Assembly (NCBI GenBank): GCA_015061145.1
Contig: SUXD01000012.1
Location: 1 to 59,102 of the forward strand
From: Bacteroidales bacterium
Lineage (GTDB): Bacteria > Bacteroidota > Bacteroidia > Bacteroidales > Paludibacteraceae
Reading direction: 5' to 3'
Length of the DNA: 59,102 nucleotides
In this document: in pieces, positions 44,101 to 52,079 of the stretch
Numbering within the stretch: position 1 is the stretch's first letter
Layout: every line of letters starts with the position of its first letter
Notes under the pieces: generated by a model
Seen by the model: the letters and a program-made list of their open reading frames with translations, nothing else
Databases searched by the model: none
What the model was told of the DNA's origin: nothing
Program-made: the position numbers and the translations under genes

Positions 44101-45858
44101 ATGAAACAATTTCTGAAATTTTTTACCGCGTCGTGCCTTGGCACTTTTCTGGCTCTTTTTGCTTTGTTTGTAGTGGTGCTGATAGCGGGCGCCGCGTTGC
44201 TTGCGTATTCTTTCGAGAAGGAGAGCGCCAAACAGCCTGAGCGTAATTCGGTGTTGCGACTGAATCTTGTAGGGCAGTTGGAGGAGCGGAGGTCCGAAGA
44301 TTATTACGCGATGCTTTTCGACGAGACGTCATTGCCTACAATAGGGCTCAACGAAGTGTTGCAGGCGGTGCGCAATGCCGCTGACGACGAAAAGGTGAAT
44401 GGAATTTACGTGAATTGCGGCGTGTTTTCCAGTGGCATGTCGTCGGCGCGCGCCATTCGACAAGCATTGCTCGACTTCAAGAAGTCGGGTAAGTTTGTTG
44501 TGGCATACGGAGGAATGTACACGCAAACTACCTACTATATCGCCTCTGCTGCCGACAAAGTGATTCTCAACCCGGTGGGGATGGTTGATTGGCGCGGGCT
44601 TTCAAGCTCGTTGTTCTTTTACAAAAACCTGTTGGACAAAGTAGGTGTGGAAGTGGAGCTGGTGAAAGTGGGGAAATTCAAGTCCTTTGCCGAAAAATAC
44701 ACCAACACGACCATCAGTCCCGAAAACGAGTACCAGACTGAACAGTATCTGAATTCTATATGGCATACGATGTGTGAAGATGTGTCGTTGTCTCGTTCGG
44801 CAAGCGTAAATGACCTTGAGGTTTTGGCCGACAGCGCCGCTACTTTTTTGCGTGCCGATACTTTGCGTCGATGTGGGTTGGTGGATACTTTGCTGTATGA
44901 GAAAGAGGCGCTCGACTGGCTGGCTGAAATGAACGGCGTGGACAAGGCCGCCGACTTGAAATTTGTATCTGTGTCTCAGATGCAGGGCCAGGCGCAAGGC
45001 GACAGTCCGAAAATTGCCGTTGTTTATGCGGTCGGCTCTATCGATGATGGCGTTTCGGCCTCGACAGAGGGCATCAATTCCGAAAAAATGTCGCGTCTGC
45101 TGGATAAGATTGCAGAAAATGAAGAGGTGAAAGGTGTTGTGCTTCGCATCAATTCGCCAGGCGGAAGCGCGTACGGCGCCGAGCAGATTTGGAAATCGGT
45201 GGAACGCTTGCGGATGAAGAAACCTGTCGTTGTCTCGATGGGCGATTATGCGGCTTCTGGCGGCTATTATATAGCTTGCGCTGCCGATAGGATAATCGCC
45301 GATCCTACTACCATAACTGGGTCTATCGGCATATTTGGCGTCATTCCCAATTTCGCAGGATTGATGGATAAAGTGGGCGTTTCGCAAGTCACAATAAAAA
45401 CAAACGACAAGTCGGATATGGTGTCGGGAATGCGCTCCTTCACGCCTGCCGAGCGTGCGCTGATGCAGTCGTATGTGGAAGAGGGCTACCGTTTGTTTGT
45501 GAAGCGCTGTGCCGATGGCAGATATATGTCGGTGCAGGAGATAGAGGAAATAGCCGAAGGACGGGTATGGACAGGCGAAATGGCAAAGAAAATAGGCTTG
45601 GTGGACGAATTGGGCGGATTGCAGGATGCAGTGAAAGTGGTGGCCGACCGTTGCATGCTCACCGACTATCAGATTTGCGAGTATCCCGAACAAGATGATA
45701 TGATGACGCGTTTCATGCGTACGTTGGAGGGCGATGTGCGCACTTCGTTGCTGAAAAAGAGCATGGGCGATAATTATGTGCATTACAAAGCAGTGGAGGA
45801 TTTGAAATCGATGCAGGGTGTGCAAGCGCTTCTGCCTGTGAATGTAATAATCAGATGA
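44101..45858 (+). CDS. sppA: Signal peptide peptidase SppA, 67K type
   Basis: The 585-residue S49 protease has an N-terminal membrane segment (TFLALFALFVVVLIAGAALLAYSF). The N-terminal half carries the catalytic Lys region (VGKFKSFAEKYTN). The C-terminal half has VVLRINSPGGSAYGAEQIW and the Ser region MGDYAASGGYYIACAADRI, then GSIGIFGVIPNF. Tetrameric SppA degrades signal peptides left in the membrane. The duplicated length is that of the E. coli type. lpxK starts 4 nt downstream. Confidence 0.96.
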   Translation: MKQFLKFFTASCLGTFLALFALFVVVLIAGAALLAYSFEKESAKQPERNSVLRLNLVGQLEERRSEDYYAMLFDETSLPTIGLNEVLQAVRNAADDEKVNGIYVNCGVFSSGMSSARAIRQALLDFKKSGKFVVAYGGMYTQTTYYIASAADKVILNPVGMVDWRGLSSSLFFYKNLLDKVGVEVELVKVGKFKSFAEKYTNTTISPENEYQTEQYLNSIWHTMCEDVSLSRSASVNDLEVLADSAATFLRADTLRRCGLVDTLLYEKEALDWLAEMNGVDKAADLKFVSVSQMQGQAQGDSPKIAVVYAVGSIDDGVSASTEGINSEKMSRLLDKIAENEEVKGVVLRINSPGGSAYGAEQIWKSVERLRMKKPVVVSMGDYAASGGYYIACAADRIIADPTTITGSIGIFGVIPNFAGLMDKVGVSQVTIKTNDKSDMVSGMRSFTPAERALMQSYVEEGYRLFVKRCADGRYMSVQEIEEIAEGRVWTGEMAKKIGLVDELGGLQDAVKVVADRCMLTDYQICEYPEQDDMMTRFMRTLEGDVRTSLLKKSMGDNYVHYKAVEDLKSMQGVQALLPVNVIIR

Positions 45859-45862
45859 TACG

Positions 45863-46951
45863 ATGATGCTGTCGCGGAAAAATATGTTAGTGAAAGTGCT
45901 GCTTTGGCCGTTCTCGTTGATTTATGGAGCGGTCGTGGCGGTAAGGAACTTTTGCTTCGATGCAGGGATAATGCGCGCAAAAATGTATGATATGCCCATT
46001 ATCTCGGTGGGCAATCTTACGGTGGGCGGAACGGGCAAGACTCCGCATACGGAATATCTCATCCGCTTGCTTTCTCCCAAATATCGGGTGGCGACATTGA
46101 GTCGCGGATACGGACGAAAGACCAAAGGCTTTTTGCTGAGCGACATGCAGACTTCGGCGCATGAGATGGGTGACGAACCGTGTCAGATGAAACGGAAATT
46201 CCCCGATGTGACAGTGGCTGTTGCTGAGAAGCGCTGCGAAGGGGTGGAGCAGTTGATGCTTGTGCAGCCGCCGCTCGAAGTGGTGTTGCTCGACGATGCC
46301 TATCAGCATCGTTACATCAAACCGGGATTGTCTATTTTGCTGATTGACTATAATCGCCCCATAATGGATGACAATTTGCTACCGATGGGCAATTTGCGCG
46401 AGTCGGCCGCTAATGTCAACCGCGCAGATATGCTGGTTGTCACCAAGTGTCCGCAGCAACTTTCGGCTGTCGATGCGTTGCAGATAAAGAAAAGCATGAA
46501 AATAGACATGATGCAGGATGTGTTTTTCACGACATTTCGATACGGCGACCTGCTGCCATTTGCTGACACGGCTGCCTCATCAATGACTATGGACATGCTG
46601 CGCGACAAGCATGTGCTGCTGCTCACAGGCATCGCTTCGCCGCAATCTATGCGCGAGCACTTGGAGAAATATGCGAAAAAGGTGCGTCTCTTGCCCTTCT
46701 CCGATCATCATGATTTCAATGAAAAGGATATCCGCATGTTGTGCGAATCGTTTGCTTCAATCGAATCGGACGAAAAAATAATAGTGACGACAGAAAAGGA
46801 TGCTGTCCGTTTGGCTGGCGTTTCGTTGCCTGCCGAGGTGAAATGCAATATGTACACGCTGGGTGTAGAAGTCGCATTCTTGCTGCAAAAAGAAGAAGTG
46901 TTTAACCGAAAAATATTGAGCTATGTTGAAGAAAATAGAAGAGGCCGCTGA
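45863..46951 (+). CDS. lpxK: Tetraacyldisaccharide 4'-kinase
   Basis: The 362-residue LpxK has an N-terminal hydrophobic helix (WPFSLIYGAVVAVRNFCFD). Walker A is in ISVGNLTVGGTGKTPHTEYLI, followed by RVATLSRGYGRKTKGF and LLDDAYQHRYIKPGLSILLIDYNRP, with SDHHDFNEKDI near the end. It phosphorylates the lipid A disaccharide at the inner membrane. The last 29 nt overlap the start of punA. Confidence 0.96.
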   Translation: MMLSRKNMLVKVLLWPFSLIYGAVVAVRNFCFDAGIMRAKMYDMPIISVGNLTVGGTGKTPHTEYLIRLLSPKYRVATLSRGYGRKTKGFLLSDMQTSAHEMGDEPCQMKRKFPDVTVAVAEKRCEGVEQLMLVQPPLEVVLLDDAYQHRYIKPGLSILLIDYNRPIMDDNLLPMGNLRESAANVNRADMLVVTKCPQQLSAVDALQIKKSMKIDMMQDVFFTTFRYGDLLPFADTAASSMTMDMLRDKHVLLLTGIASPQSMREHLEKYAKKVRLLPFSDHHDFNEKDIRMLCESFASIESDEKIIVTTEKDAVRLAGVSLPAEVKCNMYTLGVEVAFLLQKEEVFNRKILSYVEENRRGR

Positions 46952-47738
46952 TTTCTTGAAATCTGTGTTCGGCGTGAAGGCTGCTATCGGTATCGTGCTG
47001 GGAACCGGACTGGGCAATCTCGCAAAAGAGATAGAGGCAGAAAAGGAAATTCCGTATTCAGAAATACCCAATTTTCCGATATCGACGGTCGAAGGGCATT
47101 CGGGGAAATTGATTTACGGAAAATTGAACGGCGTGCAAGTACTGGCCATGCAAGGGCGTTTCCATTTCTACGAGGGATACGACATGAAGACCGTCACCTT
47201 TGCCATACGGGTGATGCATAAAATTGGCATCACGCATCTGCTGCTCTCGAATGCCGCAGGTGGCATGAATCCTGCTTTCAAGATTGGCGAACTGATGATC
47301 ATAAACGACCATATCAATCTGTTTCCCGAGCATCCCTTGCGCGGCAAGAATTACGAGGAGTTAGGACCGCGTTTCCCCGATATGAGTGAAGCGTATGATG
47401 CTGATTTGCGCAAATTGGCGTTCGACATTGTGGCCGAACACCAGATACCCCATGTGAGTGAGGGCGTGTATGTCGGCACACAGGGACCTACATTCGAAAC
47501 GCCGGCAGAATATCGTTTCTTTCGTGTGATTGGCGGCGATGCTGTAGGCATGAGCACGGTGCCCGAAGTGATTGTGGCGCGTCATGCGGGGATGAAATGT
47601 TTTGCCATCTCCATTATCACCGATTTGGGTGTGGAAGGGCAAGTGGAGAAAGTGAGTCACGAGGAAGTGCAACGCGCTGCCGCCAAGAGCGAACCGATGA
47701 TGACGCTTATTTTCAAAGAATTGGTGAAAAGGATATAG
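46923..47738 (+). CDS. punA: Purine nucleoside phosphorylase
   Basis: The 271-residue PNP (trimeric type) has IGIVLGTGLGNLA, the phosphate-binding VEGHSGKLIYGKLNG, the MQGRFHFYEGYD loop, LLLSNAAGGMNPAFKIGELMIINDHINL, GPTFETPAEYRFFRVIGGDAVGMSTVPEVIVARHAG and the base-binding Glu/Asn region. It splits purine nucleosides to base plus ribose 1-phosphate for salvage. It is the last gene of the sppA operon and converges on lptD. Confidence 0.96.
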   Translation: MLKKIEEAADFLKSVFGVKAAIGIVLGTGLGNLAKEIEAEKEIPYSEIPNFPISTVEGHSGKLIYGKLNGVQVLAMQGRFHFYEGYDMKTVTFAIRVMHKIGITHLLLSNAAGGMNPAFKIGELMIINDHINLFPEHPLRGKNYEELGPRFPDMSEAYDADLRKLAFDIVAEHQIPHVSEGVYVGTQGPTFETPAEYRFFRVIGGDAVGMSTVPEVIVARHAGMKCFAISIITDLGVEGQVEKVSHEEVQRAAAKSEPMMTLIFKELVKRI

Positions 47739-47743
47739 TTTTT

Positions 47744-50428
47744 TTACCACACCGAGTCATAACTGTTGCCTCGTTGCTGGTATTTCAGGTCGCGCAACAT
47801 TGATGAGTTGACAGCGATGGTGACATTGTATGAACGGTAGAGCCCTATAGGAACGAAGCTTGCCGTCATGGTCCAACAATGCAGGTCGCGGGTGATGTTG
47901 AAGTTCGTGTAAGTGATTTCTTTGTTGGTGATGTCATAACTCAGCGAAGCTGACAATTGCCATTTCGAAGTGAGTGAAATATTGCCGGAGAAGCTGATGT
48001 TGTGTGTCAGCCGCAGGTTGTACTGCATTTTCTCTTTGTTGAAATCCTTTCGCCCGTATGCGAGAGAATAGTCGAAGCGCAGATTCCACGGAAGCGAGAA
48101 TTTGGCATAACCGTTTTCGTCTGTCTTTTTCTTGGCTTTGTCAAGTTTTTCGAGCGATTCTTTCGATGAGTATTCGTAAGGGTCAATAGCATTTTCTTCT
48201 TCAGATTCGTTCATGTCATCGTTTTGCTTCTCCTTCTTTTTGAAAGTGCTGTTGCTGAACGAGTAGCCGAAAGAAGTGGAGGTGCTGATGAGTTGTGGCG
48301 CGCGTCCGTGGTTCCAGCGCAGTTTGTTCACGCGCACAGGGTTGCCGAAACTGTTCAGACGGTATTCGTAAGGATCGAACGAACCAGAAAGCGTCAGTCC
48401 GAAATTCTTGGTGAATTTCAGTCGCAGATTAGCGTTGAAGTTCGACCAGTTCATGGAGTCGGCTATCAGGTTGTATGCGCCGCTGATGCTGAAATTGTCA
48501 ATGATGCTTATTTTCTTGTTGCCCGTAATGGTGTCTTTTGCCGAACGGACTTTCATTTCCACATTGTTGGCGAGGGAGAAGTTGATGTTTCCCGCCCTTC
48601 CTTGCGACGGCACATCAAACATTCTGTTGTATGGTGTGTAATACACTTTCTCGTATTGCAGTCCATCGGCTGTCTGCACCTCGCGGTTGTAGTGTTTCCA
48701 GTAGCCGAATCGCTCTTTGCCGAAATCGGGGTGCATGGAGTAACCTACCATTGGTGTGAGCACCCAGCGTATCATCTCTACATTTTTGCCGACTACAGGT
48801 TTGAAAAAAGCGTATATCTTTGTTTGTGCCGATATGCTGAAGTTATAGTCGTACACGCGTTTGAAGGTGGACGTGGTGTCGGCCACTTCGTGTCCGTTCT
48901 CCCAATGTTTCTCCACTTTCGAAAAATTCCATCGCGAAGTGTAGTTGAAGGTGGGCGTGATGTTGATGTATTTGAATAGCGTGTACGAAGCCTGAATCGG
49001 AATGGTGTGTTTCATGCCGTTGCTCCATTTGCTCAACGGAGTTTTGAAAATCAGATCTTCTTTCGTCGTGATGCTGTTTTGCAATCTTCCGGTATAGGCG
49101 ACAGATATTTTTTCGTACCATCGTTCTTTGCCGACTGCGCTTTTCCTTTTCAGCGGATAGACGCGGCTCATCGACAAGTTTAAGTCGGGCAGCGAAAGAC
49201 TGATGGTGGAGTCTTTTGTTCTCTGGTTGATGCTGAAACTTCCGTCAATGCTGAAAGGCGAGTTCGGTATTTTCTGCGAGAGCGATATGCTTGAACTCTT
49301 GGTGTTTTGTGAGAGCCTTGACGGGTTGTAGTAACTATCCACATTGTTTCGCTCGTACGAACTGGTAGCGAAGTTCACTTTGGCTGAGAACCGGCGGTAT
49401 TGGTTGGCTTTGTCGCTTTGAGTATGGGTCCAGTTGATGCTGAAGTCCTTGTTTTTCGAGTATTCGCCGCCGGGTATGTTCTTCTCGGCTCTGTCGCCCA
49501 GAATGTTCACTTGGTAGTTGGCCGAAAAACTGCCTGTAAATTTGTATCGCTTTACGTAGTTGGAAGAACTGTGCAGCGCCCACGAACCTTTTGTGTAGAT
49601 ATCGCCGGTAAGCGCAAGGTCGATGTAGTCGCTGATGGCCCAGTAGTATCCTCCTTCTTTCAAGTAAAATCCTCTTGTGCGCTCATCACCGAATGAAGGT
49701 ATCAGTATTCCCGACGAGTATGATTTTGTGAAAGGGAAATAGCCGAACGGAATGGCGAGCGGCAGCGGAACATCTTCAAATACGAGATAGGCTGGTCCGG
49801 ACACAATGTATTTGTGTTGTTTCATCGTGGCTTTGGTCAGGTGTATGCCGAAGTGCGGATGTTCGTGGTCGGAACAGGTGGTGTAGAAACCATCATTCAG
49901 GAAGATGATGTCATCTTCGCGTTTCTTTATTTTCTCGCCTTTCACCACGCCTTCGCCTTGTTGCGTGTAGGTGTCGGTGATGAATCCTTTTTTCGTTTTG
50001 ATGTTATATTTGATGGATTTTGCTTCGTATTCCTCGCCGCCGTCCTTGAAACGGGGCGTTCCTTGCAGGTTGCCGAGCGAATCTTGCACACCTTGGGCAA
50101 AAACCAGACTGCTGTCCATGTCCATTTCGATAAGGTCGGCAGAGAGCTCAATATCTTTGTAGTTGATGTCTCCGTTGCCGTACAGAATGCCTGTTCCGTT
50201 GGCAAAAAGCACAATCGAGTCGTTAGAACGGTAGGAGATGGGGGCGTCGAGTGCCGATGAACTTCGGATGCTGTCGGTCTGTATAGTGTCGTTCGCCACA
50301 TTTGTGGTGTCGGCATTGTCGGCAGCGACTTCGGCAGAGGGGATGTTTTTCCTTGCAAACGCTCCGTACACGAAGAGGTTGCAGACGAACAGTATGAAAA
50401 AAATATGCCGTTTCAGGCGATTCCCCAT
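47744..50428 (-). CDS. lptD: LPS-assembly outer-membrane protein LptD
   Basis: The protein of about 894 residues has a signal peptide (HIFFILFVCNLFVYGAFA). Its periplasmic OstA/LptA-like jellyroll (SIVLFANGTGILYGNGDINYKDIELSADLIEMDMDSSLVFAQG) is followed by FKDGGEEYEAKSIKYNIKTKKGFI and a large C-terminal beta-barrel. It inserts LPS into the outer leaflet together with LptE. ATG 50428 is chosen because the -7 box TACCTTTG (50454-50461) predicts transcription from about 50447, which rules out the TTG at 50449. Length is in the usual range for Bacteroidota. Confidence 0.92.
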   Translation of the reverse strand: MGNRLKRHIFFILFVCNLFVYGAFARKNIPSAEVAADNADTTNVANDTIQTDSIRSSSALDAPISYRSNDSIVLFANGTGILYGNGDINYKDIELSADLIEMDMDSSLVFAQGVQDSLGNLQGTPRFKDGGEEYEAKSIKYNIKTKKGFITDTYTQQGEGVVKGEKIKKREDDIIFLNDGFYTTCSDHEHPHFGIHLTKATMKQHKYIVSGPAYLVFEDVPLPLAIPFGYFPFTKSYSSGILIPSFGDERTRGFYLKEGGYYWAISDYIDLALTGDIYTKGSWALHSSSNYVKRYKFTGSFSANYQVNILGDRAEKNIPGGEYSKNKDFSINWTHTQSDKANQYRRFSAKVNFATSSYERNNVDSYYNPSRLSQNTKSSSISLSQKIPNSPFSIDGSFSINQRTKDSTISLSLPDLNLSMSRVYPLKRKSAVGKERWYEKISVAYTGRLQNSITTKEDLIFKTPLSKWSNGMKHTIPIQASYTLFKYINITPTFNYTSRWNFSKVEKHWENGHEVADTTSTFKRVYDYNFSISAQTKIYAFFKPVVGKNVEMIRWVLTPMVGYSMHPDFGKERFGYWKHYNREVQTADGLQYEKVYYTPYNRMFDVPSQGRAGNINFSLANNVEMKVRSAKDTITGNKKISIIDNFSISGAYNLIADSMNWSNFNANLRLKFTKNFGLTLSGSFDPYEYRLNSFGNPVRVNKLRWNHGRAPQLISTSTSFGYSFSNSTFKKKEKQNDDMNESEEENAIDPYEYSSKESLEKLDKAKKKTDENGYAKFSLPWNLRFDYSLAYGRKDFNKEKMQYNLRLTHNISFSGNISLTSKWQLSASLSYDITNKEITYTNFNITRDLHCWTMTASFVPIGLYRSYNVTIAVNSSMLRDLKYQQRGNSYDSVW

Positions 50429-50453
50429 TCCGATTGTTTTTTTTAACAAGTTG

Positions 50454-50461
50454 CAAAGGTA
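50454..50461 (-). promoter_or_regulatory. -7 promoter box of lptD
   Basis: TACCTTTG on the minus strand, 26 nt before the lptD ATG. Confidence 0.55.
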
Positions 50462-50581
50462 ATAAATAAAAGTGAAATACAGAAGAACGGCGTATCAAAT
50501 GACGCAGAAGCGGAATTATGATTTTTCTTGTGTGTCGGAAAAGATTTTGCGAATTTATTTTTTTTATGGAATTTTTTGATT

Positions 50582-50589
50582 TAAATTTG
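50582..50589 (+). promoter_or_regulatory. -7 promoter box of the ferredoxin gene
   Basis: TAAATTTG, 30 nt before the ferredoxin ATG. The -33 region is T-rich but lacks a clear TTTG. Confidence 0.5.
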
Positions 50590-50619
50590 CATTGGTATTA
50601 ATATTAAAAAGTAAGAAAA

Positions 50620-50790
50620 ATGGCTTATGTAATTTCAGATGATTGCGTTGCTTGCGGTACTTGCATCAGCGAATGCCCGGTAGAAGCAATTTCAGAAGGA
50701 GACATCTATTCAATCAATCCAGACTTGTGTACTGAATGTGGCACATGCGCTAGTGTTTGTCCTTCAGAAGCAATTAAGTTGGGCGAATAA
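50620..50790 (+). CDS. 2[4Fe-4S] ferredoxin
   Basis: The 56-residue clostridial-type ferredoxin starts MAYVISDDC. Its two cluster motifs are C-VACG-TCISEC-P and C-TECG-TCASVC-P (CxxCxxCxxxCP twice), separated by EAISEGDIYSINPDL. It carries low-potential electrons, probably for pyruvate- and 2-oxoacid-oxidoreductases in this presumed anaerobe. It has its own promoter and terminator. The short length is normal for the family. Confidence 0.96.
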   Translation: MAYVISDDCVACGTCISECPVEAISEGDIYSINPDLCTECGTCASVCPSEAIKLGE

Positions 50791-50811
50791 TCGTCTGTTT
50801 TCTGTGAAAGT

Positions 50812-50843
50812 AAAGGGAGTTTGAATTCAAACTCCCTTTTTTA
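50812..50843. terminator. Bidirectional terminator after ferredoxin
   Basis: A perfect palindrome of 14-bp arms (AAAGGGAGTTTGAA and its reverse complement) ending in a T run. The stop codon of the convergent gene at 50827 lies inside it. Confidence 0.92.
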
Positions 50844-51333
50844 GTATCTTTTGGCGTACGCAGTTTACGGCAGGCGTGTAATAGCATGCTTCCATGCTCT
50901 CTACAATGCAGCGGAACTCATGCTGTAAGTCCGGATGAAACTGGCATAATTGATGCGCAATTTTCATGCATAGCGCTTGCACTCCTGCGGTTTCGCGGGG
51001 CATGGTCATGTGCTCCAAGCAGAAGTTCAGAAAGTCGGTGCGCAGCAATTCGGGAGTGACGGGCATTCTTTGAAGAATGTTGAGTGTCAGCCGTTTCAGC
51101 GCAGTGTTTGGCGTTTGCAGCACCAGGTCTGCTAATTTGTCGTATAGGGGCAGTAGTTGCAATAGTTCATTGTCGGTAGCTTGCGTTAAAATCCATGCCG
51201 CATTGCGATTTACTTTGTTGTCATTGTCAAACAGGTAATTGGAAAAAGCAACGAGCGATTTTTTGTGTCGTAATTGCTGCAATATCAATTGTGCGTCAGT
51301 ACGGCTGCATCTTTGAGATAATAGTTCTCTCAT
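50827..51333 (-). CDS. Helical HEAT-like protein, function unknown
   Basis: The 168-residue protein appears all-helical: DAQLILQQLRHKKSLVAFSNYLFDND, NRNAAWILTQATDNELLQLLPLYDKLADLVLQ, ALKRLTLNILQRMP, and TAGVQALCMKIAHQLCQFHPDLQHEFRCIVESM. The spacing of helices resembles HEAT/armadillo-like repeats, which usually mediate protein contacts. There is no signal peptide, so it is cytoplasmic. I do not recognise a named family. It is preceded by the PorT-like operon on the same strand after a 32-nt gap. Confidence 0.75.
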   Translation of the reverse strand: MRELLSQRCSRTDAQLILQQLRHKKSLVAFSNYLFDNDNKVNRNAAWILTQATDNELLQLLPLYDKLADLVLQTPNTALKRLTLNILQRMPVTPELLRTDFLNFCLEHMTMPRETAGVQALCMKIAHQLCQFHPDLQHEFRCIVESMEACYYTPAVNCVRQKILKKGV

Positions 51334-51365
51334 GGCGTATTGTTGCCTTCAATTAAAGCAGTTTC

Positions 51366-52079
51366 TTATTCTTTGGGTTCCTTTTCTTTGCGCTCTTTCT
51401 CTCTTTTTACAACGATGATTCTGTCGCTTGCGACTTGTTTTTTGCTTTTCGCTTCATACATCAGCACAAGGTTGACGGAGATGTATTGATGGCTCGAGCG
51501 TTCAAAATCGTTTTTCGTGCCGTTTTTGAATATGTCGGCCAGTCCAAAATGGTAGCGGCCTTCGAGGGCATAGCGAAAATTGCCGATGCCATGTTCGAAA
51601 CCGCCGCAGGCGCAGATACCGTAGTCGAATTTACGGTCGCAAGGAGCATGTTGAGGTGCGTTGTCGGATGCCGGCAGGTTTTGGGAATTTTCTTGCTCAT
51701 TCAGCAGAAACGCTATTTTAGGACCTAAATTGACGAAAAAGCGCGTTTTCCTTCCAAAGTATATGTGTGCCATGACAGGCATTTCCAGATAGTTCATTGT
51801 TCGCGAATACTGGTACTGGCCGCCAGAGTTCTCGTCCCATCCTCGTTGCGAGAAATTCAGTTCGGCTTGTATGCCGAGATGCTTTTCGGCCACATAGCGA
51901 GCCATTATTCCGGCATTGTACAATATAGATGTGTGTTGCTCTATTTCTGGCAAAAAACTCACCTTGGCGAGGTTGACACCGCCTCCCGCACCTATCACAA
52001 ATTCAGGTTTGAAGTCCATTTGTGCATGGAGGGTTGTGGCAAACAACAGCAGCAGTATTATCTTGGCGAAATGCTTCAT
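51366..52079 (-). CDS. PorT-like outer-membrane beta-barrel protein
   Basis: The 237-residue protein has a signal peptide (MKHFAKIILLLLFATTLHAQ). An 8-stranded barrel pattern follows: FVIGAGGGVNLAKVSFLP, ILYNAGIMARYVAEKHLGIQAELNFSQRGW, YLEMPVMAHIYFGRKTRFFVNLGPKIAFLL, YALEGRYHFGLADIF and YISVNLVLMY. A lysine/glutamate-rich C-terminal tail closes it. It resembles PorT-family proteins; PorT itself is needed for type IX secretion, but this could be a paralog. ATG 52079 overlaps the stop of the LysM gene (ATGA). Confidence 0.85.
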   Translation of the reverse strand: MKHFAKIILLLLFATTLHAQMDFKPEFVIGAGGGVNLAKVSFLPEIEQHTSILYNAGIMARYVAEKHLGIQAELNFSQRGWDENSGGQYQYSRTMNYLEMPVMAHIYFGRKTRFFVNLGPKIAFLLNEQENSQNLPASDNAPQHAPCDRKFDYGICACGGFEHGIGNFRYALEGRYHFGLADIFKNGTKNDFERSSHQYISVNLVLMYEAKSKKQVASDRIIVVKREKERKEKEPKE

